Assembly (NCBI RefSeq): GCF_023703775.1
Contig: NZ_CP098514.1
Location: 62,001 to 126,000 of the forward strand
From: Haloplanus sp. GDY1
Lineage (GTDB): Archaea; Halobacteriota; Halobacteria; Halobacteriales; Haloferacaceae
DNA: 64,000 bases
Direction of reading: 5' to 3'
Shown here: positions 17,446 through 24,649 of the stretch, one piece after another
How positions within the stretch are numbered: the stretch's first letter is position 1
Layout: each line of letters starts with the position of its first letter
The notes under the pieces: generated by a model
The model's database searches: none
What the model saw: only the letters and a program-made list of their open reading frames with translations
What the model was told of the DNA's origin: nothing
Translations under genes and position numbers: made by a program

Positions 17446-17646
17446 TCAGTTCTCGAGTTCGAACGCCACCTCGACCTCTGCCTGGTACTCGCGGTTCTCC
17501 ACGGCCGCGACCTCCACCCCGAGTTCGTCGACCTCGATCCACTTGACGTTGTTCAGCGTCTCGTCCGCGCGGTCGATGGCGTCGTCGACCGCGTCGTCGA
17601 AGCTGTCCGAACTCCGGCCGATCAGCGTGATCTTCTTGAAAACCAT
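17446..17646 (-). CDS. Dodecin
   Basis: The 66-residue protein ([20 protein letters not shown]..., then [19 protein letters not shown], ending [14 protein letters not shown]) is a full-length dodecin. The conserved Trp in VKWIEV stacks on the isoalloxazine ring of bound flavin. Dodecins form hollow 12-mers that store or scavenge riboflavin and FMN; in haloarchaea they bind riboflavin and lumichrome and protect against light damage. The ATG at 17646 fits the family exactly. It stands alone, between the UspA gene and the acetyltransferase gene. Confidence 0.92.
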   Translation of the reverse strand: MVFKKITLIGRSSDSFDDAVDDAIDRADETLNNVKWIEVDELGVEVAAVENREYQAEVEVAFELEN

Positions 17647-17783
17647 GGCTCGAACCCCTCGATACGTTGACCCACGCACGACTTAAATCCACGCCCGTCC
17701 CGCGGGTTGCGGTCGGAGACGCGGGCGATCCCCCGAACCCTCCCGGCGTCGTCGGAGCCCCTCGCGTTCCGAACGGGGTCGCT

Positions 17784-18446
17784 CTACTCCGACCGGTCCC
17801 GGCGCGCGACCCGCTCGCCCGCGGCGTCGACCCCCGGTGGCGGATCCACGACCGCCGGCGGGTCGTCGAGCCAGTCGTCGAGGCGGGCCGCCAGCTCGTC
17901 GTCCAGGTCGCGTTCGCGATACCGTCGTAGCCCGTCGCGGTATCGGCCCACGTCCCGCGTCGCTGGCCGCGCCGCCGGTCGCTCGCAGACGAGTTCGGCC
18001 AGCCCCGTCTCCGCGCCGGTGAACGCGAAGCCGGCGCGGTAGGCGGCCCGGTAGGCGGCGGGGTTGTTGACGGCGATGCGGACCCGGTCGTAGCCACGCG
18101 CGGCGGCGCGGCCGGCGACGAAGGCGAGGAGTCGGGCACCGAGGCCCTCCCCCTGCCGGTCGTCCCGGACGGTCACGTAGCGGACGACGAGGCGGTCGGG
18201 GTCCGTGCGGTCGGCGCTGAACGACGCGGCCGCGAGGACGCCGTCGTCGAACTCGCGGTCAGTTTCCGAGGAGCGTGGCTCCTCGCGGTCGGTTTCCGAG
18301 GAGCGTGGCTCCTCGTCCCCCACACCATCGCGGACCACCGCCTTGCCCGTCGATCCGAGGACGAACTTGCCCGCGTAGGCGAACCGCCGGTAGTCGAGGC
18401 GGAGCGTCGGGGCGTTCGGCGGCCACCCGAGGCAGGCGAACTCCAT
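17784..18446 (-). CDS. GNAT family acetyltransferase with palindromic repeat insertion
   Basis: The 220-residue protein begins MEFACLGWPPNAPTLRLDYR. The acetyl-CoA binding motif A is VVRYVTVRDDRQGEGLGARL, with the V-x-x-x-R-x-x-G-x-G core, followed by a typical AFVAGRAAARGYDRVRIAVNN helix-strand. Its substrate is unknown. Between beta strands in the N-terminal third, about residues 43-62, the sequence contains two copies of the decapeptide EEPRSSETDR encoded by a 30-bp direct repeat. This segment looks inserted into the loop before DDGVLAAASFSAD. The gene is divergent from the methyltransferase gene, which carries its own insertion, with 57 nt between their starts. Confidence 0.8.
   Translation of the reverse strand: MEFACLGWPPNAPTLRLDYRRFAYAGKFVLGSTGKAVVRDGVGDEEPRSSETDREEPRSSETDREFDDGVLAAASFSADRTDPDRLVVRYVTVRDDRQGEGLGARLLAFVAGRAAARGYDRVRIAVNNPAAYRAAYRAGFAFTGAETGLAELVCERPAARPATRDVGRYRDGLRRYRERDLDDELAARLDDWLDDPPAVVDPPPGVDAAGERVARRDRSE
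18255..18314. repeat. 30-bp direct repeat, two copies, each containing a hairpin
   Basis: Copies lie at 18255-18284 and 18285-18314 with one mismatch. Each contains a perfect 8-bp inverted repeat around a 3-nt loop (CGAGGAGC-GTG-GCTCCTCG at 18267-18285 and 18297-18315). The unit length is a multiple of three and keeps the acetyltransferase frame. Confidence 0.9.
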
Positions 18447-18503
18447 GGGTACCCTTCGCCCGCGCCCCCGAAACCTTTGGCGCTCGGCCGCCGAGTCCCC
18501 GGT

Positions 18504-19196
18504 ATGCACGGCTCCGGCGACGTCCGATTCTTCGACCGCGTCGCGACCCTCTACGACCGACTCGCGCCGGCGACGGATCCCGAACCGCTCTGGGCCGGAC
18601 TCGCGCGGGCCGACCGCCCCGTCGAGCGGGTACTGGACCTGGCGGGCGGCACCGGCCGGGCGGCGCGGGCCGTGAGCGAACCGGGGACGGGGTGGCGCGC
18701 TCCGGAGACCCTGGTCGTCGACGCCTCGCGACCGATGCTCCGCCGGGCGGCCCGCCGCGGGTCGGCGGCCGTACAGGCCGACGCGGGGCGACTCCCCCTC
18801 CGCGGCGAGGCCGTCGACAGCGAGGGTGATGGGTCCCATCGGGCAGACGGCGAGGCCGTCGACAGCGAGGGACCGGAGCCCCCTCGGGCAGACGGCGAGG
18901 CCGTCGACGCCGTCGTCGTCCTCGACGCCCTGCATCACCTCCCGGACCCCGGGGCCGCGCTCTCGGAGGCGGCGCGGGTCCTCCGACCGGGTGGGGTCCT
19001 CGTGATCCGGGAGTTCGATCCCGGGACGGTCCGGGGGCGGGCGCTGGTCGCGGCGGAGCGACTCGTCGGCTTCGACTCGACGTTCCGCGGCCCCGACGCG
19101 ACGGCGAGCGCCGTGGCGGCGGCGGGACTGACCCCGTCCGTCCTCGACCGGGGGTTCGCGTACACGGTGGTCGGGAAGAAGCGAGGGAGCCATTAG
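18504..19196 (+). CDS. Class I SAM-dependent methyltransferase with repeat insertion
   Basis: The 230-residue protein begins MHGSGDVRFFDRVATLYDRL and has the SAM-binding motif I VERVLDLAGGTGRAARA, motif II with the acidic residue LVVDASRPML, DALHHLPDPGAALSEAARVL (motif IV region) and RPGGVLVIREFDPG. It resembles the UbiE/COQ5-like Methyltransf_11 group; the substrate is unknown. Between ADAGRLPLR and AVVVLDALHH, where the core fold needs a short loop, sit two copies of a 15-residue unit starting GEAVDSEG and a third partial GEAVD. I infer an in-frame expansion of an original GEAVD segment. The DUF3054 gene follows 21 nt downstream. Confidence 0.83.
   Translation: MHGSGDVRFFDRVATLYDRLAPATDPEPLWAGLARADRPVERVLDLAGGTGRAARAVSEPGTGWRAPETLVVDASRPMLRRAARRGSAAVQADAGRLPLRGEAVDSEGDGSHRADGEAVDSEGPEPPRADGEAVDAVVVLDALHHLPDPGAALSEAARVLRPGGVLVIREFDPGTVRGRALVAAERLVGFDSTFRGPDATASAVAAAGLTPSVLDRGFAYTVVGKKRGSH
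18804..18908. repeat. 45-bp tandem repeat (2.3 copies) with internal hairpins
   Basis: Units start at 18804, 18849 and 18894 (partial, 15 bp). The first 22 bp of each unit are identical, and the middle part differs but is palindromic in both: GATGGG-T-CCCATC (18828-18840) in unit 1 and CGAGGG...CCCTCG (18866-18886) in unit 2. The unit junction GACGGC-GAG-GCCGTC is a further hairpin. Confidence 0.85.
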
Positions 19197-19217
19197 GCCC
19201 CAGTCGAAAGCGCGGGT

Positions 19218-19637
19218 ATGGCCAACGCAGTCGCAGCTTTCTTCGACCGTCGTCTCGACGGCCGTGCGACGCCGCTCGCGGTCGGCGACCTGATCGTCGT
19301 CGCCGTCCTCTTCAGTGCGGGTACGGTCCATCACAACGGCTTCGCGTTCGTCGCCGCGAACCCCGGGTATCTGGCGGGTGCCGTCGGCCCCTTCCTGATC
19401 GGGTGGATCGTCGCGGCGCCGCTTCTGGGCGCGTACGCCCCGGGTGCCGCCGAGTCGTCGAAGGCGGCCGTCCCGCTGGCGCTCCGGTCGTGGCTGGTCG
19501 CGGACGCCATCGCGCTGGGAATCCGGGCGACGCCGTTCGTCCGCGGCGGCGTCCAGTTGACGTTCGTCGCCGTCTCCCTCGGCGTCGGCCTCGTGGGGCT
19601 GGCGCTCTGGCGGACGGCCTTCTTCAAACTGCGGTAG
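19218..19637 (+). CDS. DUF3054 membrane protein
   Basis: The 139-residue protein has four hydrophobic helices (about 20-45 LAVGDLIVVAVLFSAGT, 55-75, 88-105, 112-132) and the conserved start ...RATPLAVGDL and internal HHNGFAF. The PFLIGWIVAAPLLGAY segment and LRSWLVADAIALGIRATPF are typical of DUF3054, found in haloarchaea and actinobacteria. Function is unknown. It is likely cotranscribed with the methyltransferase gene upstream and converges with the MFS gene (16 nt between stops). Confidence 0.85.
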   Translation: MANAVAAFFDRRLDGRATPLAVGDLIVVAVLFSAGTVHHNGFAFVAANPGYLAGAVGPFLIGWIVAAPLLGAYAPGAAESSKAAVPLALRSWLVADAIALGIRATPFVRGGVQLTFVAVSLGVGLVGLALWRTAFFKLR

Positions 19638-19653
19638 ACACACCCCCCGGCGC

Positions 19654-20937
19654 TCAATCCCGCCGGATCAGGTAGACCGCGAGGGTCGACGCCACGGCCG
19701 CGAACCCCGCGAGGACGACGAACAGGGTCCCGGGGTCCGCGTAGGTGAGAACGGCGCCGGCGACGGCGCCGCCGAGCGCCCCGACGCCGAACGAGCCGAG
19801 GTACGTGTAGCCGTAGGAGAGGCCGCGGGTGCCGGCGGGCGTGTAATCGGCGACGGTCGCCTGGTAGAGCGGTTGGGCGGTGAAGAGCGTGGCGCCGAAC
19901 AGCGCCCCGAAGACGAGCAGGGGGCCGAACCCGAGCGCCGCCACCGGCAGGAAGGCGAGCGCGAGGACCGCGAGCAGGGCGAAGACGGCGGCGATGCCGT
20001 ACTCGGGGGGGAAGCGATCGGTGAGTTTCCCGCCGAGATACTGCCCGCCGATGCCGACGAGCAACAGGCCGGCGTAGAAGTACCGCTCCGGGTTGAGGGT
20101 GCGCCCCGACTCGACGCCCGGCACGAACGCGGAGAGCGGCACGGGATCGAAGCCGGGGAGTCCCTCCAGCAGGTTCGGGAGGAACGTCAACACCCCACGG
20201 TAGTACAGGCCGTTGGCCATGACGACGACGAACACGACGACGAACGCGCCGGCGAAGAGCCTTCTCGACTCGGTGACGAACTCGGCGAGCGAGTCGACGC
20301 CGCCCTCCGTGCGGGCGTCGACGCCACCGTCCGTGCCCATCCCGTCGCTGGCGGCCGTCTCGTCGAACTCCGCGCGCAGCGCGTAGAGGCCGGCGACGAG
20401 GGCCGGCACCGCGAGCACCGCCGCCACCGCCGTCCAGTCGAAGACGAGGAGGAGCAGCGCCGTGAGGAGCGGCCCGAGGCCGATGCCGACGTTGCCGGCC
20501 ACGCCGTGGTAGGCGAAGCCGGTGCCCCGCTCCGTGACGCCCTTGCTGATGAGCGTCAGGCCGGCGGGGTGGTAGACGCTCGCCGCGAGTCCCCACAGCA
20601 GGAGGGCAAGCGTCACCACGACGAGGTCCGGGGCGACGCCGAGGAGGAGGAACGACCCGCCCATGCCGAACAGACAGGCGGCGATCAGCCGTCGCGACCC
20701 GAGTCGGTCCACGAGGACGCCGCCGGGGAGGGCGCCGACGCCGAACAGGCCGTACCCCGCGGTGACGATCAGCCCCAGCGTCGCCTGCGTGACGCCGAAC
20801 TCCACGCCGGCGACGCCGATGACCTCGAACTCGGCGAGCCAGATGGAGACGAAGATGGGGATGGAGAGCTCGTAGGTGTGGACCAGCCCGTGTGCCACCA
20901 TCGACAGCCCCACGATCGCCCGGTCGTTCCCGTTCAC
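19654..20937 (-). CDS. Major facilitator superfamily transporter
   Basis: A 427-residue, 12-helix permease. The motif A region between helices 2 and 3 appears as GVLVDRLGSRRLIAACLFGMG, and a related GGKLTDRFPPEYGIAAVFAL marks the second half. A polar central loop of about 35 residues contains DGMGTDGGVDARTEGGVD. Motif A in both halves supports a proton-linked MFS carrier. The substrate is not evident; the sequence fits the family of drug or sugar exporters often annotated simply as MFS in haloarchaea. Translation probably starts with a GTG at 20937 (MNGNDRAIVGLSMVAHGLVH), close behind a TATA box at 20962-20969. Confidence 0.87.
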   Translation of the reverse strand: MNGNDRAIVGLSMVAHGLVHTYELSIPIFVSIWLAEFEVIGVAGVEFGVTQATLGLIVTAGYGLFGVGALPGGVLVDRLGSRRLIAACLFGMGGSFLLLGVAPDLVVVTLALLLWGLAASVYHPAGLTLISKGVTERGTGFAYHGVAGNVGIGLGPLLTALLLLVFDWTAVAAVLAVPALVAGLYALRAEFDETAASDGMGTDGGVDARTEGGVDSLAEFVTESRRLFAGAFVVVFVVVMANGLYYRGVLTFLPNLLEGLPGFDPVPLSAFVPGVESGRTLNPERYFYAGLLLVGIGGQYLGGKLTDRFPPEYGIAAVFALLAVLALAFLPVAALGFGPLLVFGALFGATLFTAQPLYQATVADYTPAGTRGLSYGYTYLGSFGVGALGGAVAGAVLTYADPGTLFVVLAGFAAVASTLAVYLIRRD

Positions 20938-20961
20938 GGTCGCTCACACGACGCCGATCGA

Positions 20962-20969
20962 CTTAATTC
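20962..20969 (-). promoter_or_regulatory. TATA box of the MFS gene
   Basis: GAATTAAG on the minus strand, about 28 nt upstream of the GTG start of the transporter. The surrounding 20940-21130 stretch is noticeably AT-richer than the rest of the window, but I find no coding sequence in it before the small membrane protein. Confidence 0.5.
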
Positions 20970-21135
20970 CTACTAGATGACTGACTGAACATAATCATCG
21001 TCGGTGTGGATAGTACGTCCGCATCTATCATGGAAAACTTATGAGATGGTTTCGAAAAAGCTGCAACTGGGATTCGCAGTGCCTACGGGAAAGAATTATG
21101 TGAGCGGCTCCGATAGTATCGTACGGATGGTACCT

Positions 21136-21363
21136 ATGACCGGATACTACGACTACGTCCTCGGCCTCGTTCCCGTCACCCTCGTTGGCATCACCGCAGT
21201 CCTCGCCGCCGTCGGCGTCGGCTATCTGACGGCGGTGTCGGTCGGTGCGGCCGCGGCCGCGCTCGTCGTGGGACACGCCATGTTCGTCAACGGTCCGGTC
21301 GCACCCGAGGAGAGCGGGTCGGTCCGCTCGGCGTCGGACCACGGTCCAGTCAACGCCGACTGA
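21136..21363 (+). CDS. Small two-helix membrane protein
   Basis: The 75-residue product starts MTGYYDYVLGLVPVTLVGIT and has two hydrophobic helices (about 8-30 and 33-53, GYLTAVSVGAAAAALVVGHA), followed by MFVNGPVAPEESGS and an acidic tail. It looks like a conserved haloarchaeal small membrane protein with a cytosolic or exposed acidic C-terminus; no function is known to me. An ATG nine bases upstream (21127) is an alternative start. The frame stays open to about 21004, but that AT-rich part is not convincing as protein. Confidence 0.65.
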   Translation: MTGYYDYVLGLVPVTLVGITAVLAAVGVGYLTAVSVGAAAAALVVGHAMFVNGPVAPEESGSVRSASDHGPVNAD

Positions 21364-21475
21364 TTGCGTCGACGTCGTTCGACCGCCCCGCCCGCTGCTG
21401 CTTAGGTGGAGTCTGCTCCCGAAACGGACGGAGGTCCGTTCGCGTCCCTCGTCGCCGCCCGCTCGCTCGGCCAAT

Positions 21476-21483
21476 AGTATAAC
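21476..21483 (+). promoter_or_regulatory. TATA box of the ornithine-cyclodeaminase-like gene
   Basis: AGTATAAC lies centred about 28 nt before the ATG at 21508, fitting a nearly leaderless transcript. Upstream, a perfect 7-bp hairpin (AACGGAC-GGAG-GTCCGTT, 21423-21440) sits in the intergenic region; it has no T-run and its role is unclear. Confidence 0.55.
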
Positions 21484-21507
21484 TGCCCGCCGCGCACAGG
21501 GGAGGGT

Positions 21508-22509
21508 ATGACCGACGCGTTGTTCCTTTCGAGCGAGGCGGTCGCCGGCCTGGCGACCCCCGCGGAGTACGTCGACGCCGTGCGCGAGGGATACCGCCAG
21601 CGCGGCGCGGGCGCGCCCGCCGAACCCCGGACGGCGCTGTACAACGAGGAGCCACCCGGACTCTTCACCTCCTACGCCGCCGTCCTCCCCGACACCGGGG
21701 CGATGGGCGGCTACACGTACAGTGCCGGGTTCGGCGAGGGCGACGCGTGGTTCGTCACGCCGCTGTTCGACGCCGAGTCGGGCGAACCCCTCGCCCTCCT
21801 CGACGGCGCGAGCATGAACCCGTTCAAGACCGGCGCCGCGGGCGCCGTCGGCGTCGACGCCCTCGCCCGCCCGGACGCCTCGGCGGTCGCCGTGTTCGGC
21901 GCCGGCGCGCAGGCCCGCGGGCAGTTGCGCGCGATCGACACCGTCAGGGACGTCGAGACCGTCTGGGTGTACTCGCCGACCAAGTCCAGCCGCGAGGCCT
22001 TCGCCGGCGAGATGGACCGCTACCTCGACGCCAGCGTGGCCGCCGTCTCCTCCAGCGCCGCCGCCGTCGAGGGTGCCGACGTGGTCGTCACCGCTACCGA
22101 CTCCCCCGAACCGGTGTTCGACGGCGACCTGCTCGAACCCGGCACGCACGTCACCGCCATGGGCCAGTACCACCCCGAGAAGCGCGAACTCGACGACCGG
22201 ACGGTCGCGCGGTCGACCTACGTGATCGACCTCCGCGGTCGACTCACCCGGGACGCCGGGGCGTACATGCACGCCGTCGAGTCCGGAGCCGTCGAGGCGG
22301 ACCACTGCCACGCCGAACTCGGCGAGGTGGTCGCCGGCGAGGCGCCGGGCCGCACCGACGAGGAGGAGATCACCGTCTTCGACAGCGGCGGGACGGGCAT
22401 CGAGACGACGGCGGCCGCCGCGATGCTCTACGAGAAGGCGCGCGAGGAGGGGCTGGGCCAGGAACTCCCCTTCGCGCCCGCGAGCGAGGCGCTCACCGGC
22501 CGGGAGTAG
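21508..22509 (+). CDS. Ornithine cyclodeaminase / mu-crystallin family protein
   Basis: The 333-residue NAD(P)-dependent protein has PAEYVDAVREGYRQRGAG at the N-terminus and a substrate-lid segment LDGASMNPFKTGAAGAVGVDAL. The Rossmann motif is VAVFGAGAQARGQLRAI, followed by VWVYSPTKSSREAFAG, then DVVVTATDSPEPVF and HVTAMGQYHPEKREL. Members include ornithine cyclodeaminase, L-alanine dehydrogenase (archaeal) and lysine/arginine cyclases. The Arg and Lys that hold the substrate carboxylate are present at family positions, but I cannot choose the amino acid. No amino-acid biosynthetic neighbour helps. It converges with the small membrane protein that ends at 22510, the two being immediately adjacent. 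Confidence 0.85.
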   Translation: MTDALFLSSEAVAGLATPAEYVDAVREGYRQRGAGAPAEPRTALYNEEPPGLFTSYAAVLPDTGAMGGYTYSAGFGEGDAWFVTPLFDAESGEPLALLDGASMNPFKTGAAGAVGVDALARPDASAVAVFGAGAQARGQLRAIDTVRDVETVWVYSPTKSSREAFAGEMDRYLDASVAAVSSSAAAVEGADVVVTATDSPEPVFDGDLLEPGTHVTAMGQYHPEKRELDDRTVARSTYVIDLRGRLTRDAGAYMHAVESGAVEADHCHAELGEVVAGEAPGRTDEEEITVFDSGGTGIETTAAAAMLYEKAREEGLGQELPFAPASEALTGRE

Positions 22510-22683
22510 TCAGCGCGGCCGAGCGAGGATCCCGCCGCCGACGAGACAGCACAGCGCGACGACGCCCACCGTGAACAGGGTGTCGACCCCGATGACGCCC
22601 AGCAGGACCGCCGCCGCGCTTCCGACGAACAGGAGGCTCGCGAGGCCGAGAAACGCCTGTCCGGCGAGTCGGGAGCGTCGCAT
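22510..22683 (-). CDS. Small membrane protein downstream of pelota
   Basis: A 57-residue product begins [20 protein letters not shown] and ends GGGILARPR, with two hydrophobic helices and basic ends. Its ATG overlaps the pelota stop codon by one base (ATGA), the arrangement of translationally coupled genes, which is the best evidence that it is real. No family is recognised. A role with pelota is possible only by position. Confidence 0.6.
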   Translation of the reverse strand: MRRSRLAGQAFLGLASLLFVGSAAAVLLGVIGVDTLFTVGVVALCCLVGGGILARPR

Positions 22684-23750
22684 CACTCCAGTCGGTATCG
22701 CAACAGCGCCGCGATTCCCCCGAGGTTCTTCAGTCGCTGTCCCGGTTCGAACTCGCCGGAGAAGACGACGACGTCGCCGCCCTGGCGCTCCACCGACGTG
22801 ATGACCTCGTCGGCGTCGACGTCCCAGTCGCCGCGCCCCCCGCGCTCCTCGCGCAGTCGGTCGTCGAGGACCAACAGCGTCTCGACGGCGCCGTACTCGG
22901 CGGCCTCGGCGACCGCTTCCGGGCCGTAGGTCGCCTTCTCGCCCGTCGCCATCCGCTCGGTCAACTCGTCGATGAGTTCGGCCTCGCGGGCGATGCGCGT
23001 CTCGGCCTGGACGTCCTCGACCGCCCCCCGCTTCAGCACCTCGTGGACGCCCCGGTCGCCCACGCCCGAGGTGTCGACGGTGGACGTCTTCTCGGCCACC
23101 TCGGGGAACTCCTCCTCGAAGTGATCCAGGGCGTCGCCCTTCGTGAACCCGGGTCCGGCGAGGATGATCGCGTCGGGGTCGAGGTGGTCGAGCGCCTCGC
23201 CCAGTTCCGCGAACAGTTCCGAGCGGGGGCGGGCGTACTCCCCCTTGCCCGTCGGCCGGGTGAACGAGGCGTACTCCTCGGTGCCGTACTGGGCGACGGT
23301 GTGGACGTGTGCCTCCCCCTCCTCGACCGTCGCGATGGCGACGTCGGGGTTCTCGGCCGCCGCCTCCGCCTCCTCGATGCGCTCCATCTGGTCCGGCTTG
23401 AAACGTTTCTCGATCGTCAGCTCGTCGTGTTCCTCGACGTTCAGCGTGTGGTGATGTCCCAGTTGGTCCTCCCGGGAGCAGCCGACGATGACGCCGCCCA
23501 CGCGCAGGCGGTTGGCGAAGCGCGCGAACTCCACGTCCTCCACCTCCAGCGTGACGTGGATGTGTTCGCGCTCGCCGCCGGTGTCGCGCATCTGGTCGTC
23601 GTCGCGCTGGATGCGTCGGCTCGTGTCCCCCGCCACCTCGTCGCCGGGTTCGAGGACGTACGACAGGTGCCAGAGGTCGTCGACGTTCTCGGGGACGACC
23701 GTCAGCCGGGTCCGTCCCTCCTCGCCGCGACCACGGCTCTGGATTCGCAT
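22683..23750 (-). CDS. pelA: mRNA surveillance / ribosome rescue protein pelota
   Basis: Archaeal pelota (aPelota, a relative of eRF1 and Dom34) pairs with aEF1A to release ribosomes stalled at mRNA 3' ends. This 355-residue protein begins [20 protein letters not shown], has the N-terminal Sm-like domain with [17 protein letters not shown] and the [16 protein letters not shown] strand, then the central domain ([19 protein letters not shown], and [20 protein letters not shown]) and the C-terminal domain ending [24 protein letters not shown]. Length and domain order are normal. A short membrane protein follows with an ATGA overlap, and another ribosome-rescue gene, rqcH, lies about 3.6 kb upstream on the same strand. 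Confidence 0.93.
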   Translation of the reverse strand: MRIQSRGRGEEGRTRLTVVPENVDDLWHLSYVLEPGDEVAGDTSRRIQRDDDQMRDTGGEREHIHVTLEVEDVEFARFANRLRVGGVIVGCSREDQLGHHHTLNVEEHDELTIEKRFKPDQMERIEEAEAAAENPDVAIATVEEGEAHVHTVAQYGTEEYASFTRPTGKGEYARPRSELFAELGEALDHLDPDAIILAGPGFTKGDALDHFEEEFPEVAEKTSTVDTSGVGDRGVHEVLKRGAVEDVQAETRIAREAELIDELTERMATGEKATYGPEAVAEAAEYGAVETLLVLDDRLREERGGRGDWDVDADEVITSVERQGGDVVVFSGEFEPGQRLKNLGGIAALLRYRLE

Positions 23751-23827
23751 ACCGAACGCTCGCCGCCCACGGCCACATACCTTGCCATTCGACCTCGTTC
23801 TCCGCCGAAAAAGTCGCTCCGTCCCGA

Positions 23828-24532
23828 TCAGATGGCGGGCCGCTCCGCCCCCGTCTCGCCGTCGTCGTCGTGGACCGTCAGCCCGCGAGTGTCGCCCCAG
23901 GCGTGCCCGACGATGTAGTACGCCGCGACGACCGCGTAGAAGCTCACGAACGCCCCGACGAACGTCCCGAGCAGCGGCACGACGCTGAGGAGGCCGGTGA
24001 CGACCCCCGCGCCGAGGAGGACGGCAAAGCCCAGCAGCCACCCCGTCGCGTAGGTCCCCGAGGTGAGGACGGGACGCAGGTCACCGACCGCGAAGCCGGC
24101 CCGGACCGACCCCGACTCGGCGTAGTTGGCGACCGCCGCGGGGACGACGTAGGCCGCAAGTAGGCCGACGACGAGGGCGAGCAGGCCGCCCACCAGCGTC
24201 ACGCCCCCGACGAGCAGGCCGCTTCGGGGCCCCGGCCCGGCGATCAGCGCCGCGAACGCGGCCGTCAGGCCGATCAGCAGGCCGGGGACGATCCCGTAGA
24301 CGAACGCGATGGCGACGGCGTAGAGGCCGTCGCGCCCGAGGTCACCCCAGTCCTCGAACCGTGGCGGCGCGTCGTCGCCGTGCATCGTCGCCCGCAGGAC
24401 GCGAACGAGATAGCCCGCGACGAACACGACGGGAACGAGCAGGAACCCGAAGAACGTCAGGAGGCCGCCGATCAGGACCGTCTTTACCCAGTCGTCGCTC
24501 GTGCGCAGGTAGGTGAGTGATTCGTTGATCAT
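23828..24532 (-). CDS. DUF4013 membrane protein
   Basis: The 234-residue membrane protein starts [20 protein letters not shown], the canonical beginning of DUF4013, with helix segments [60 protein letters not shown] and [19 protein letters not shown], ending in [14 protein letters not shown] and an acidic tail. The family is abundant in haloarchaea and functionally undefined, often with glycine-rich helices. It lies between pelota (77 nt) and the kinase-like receptor gene on the same strand. Confidence 0.82.
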   Translation of the reverse strand: MINESLTYLRTSDDWVKTVLIGGLLTFFGFLLVPVVFVAGYLVRVLRATMHGDDAPPRFEDWGDLGRDGLYAVAIAFVYGIVPGLLIGLTAAFAALIAGPGPRSGLLVGGVTLVGGLLALVVGLLAAYVVPAAVANYAESGSVRAGFAVGDLRPVLTSGTYATGWLLGFAVLLGAGVVTGLLSVVPLLGTFVGAFVSFYAVVAAYYIVGHAWGDTRGLTVHDDDGETGAERPAI

Positions 24533-24649
24533 GGTGGCGAGCAGGACGGACCGATCCGCGGTTGCTCGGACATATAACGCGTCTGATGGTATTAAAGATA
24601 CCCCGACTGACAGTCGCTCGCTCCCCGCGGCGTCGACGGGGTGGTCGGC

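Noticed and set aside
21004-21135. Open frame upstream of the small membrane protein
   Set aside because: AT-rich and unlike coding neighbours; a TATA-like AATTATG (near 21094) within it suggests promoter sequence.
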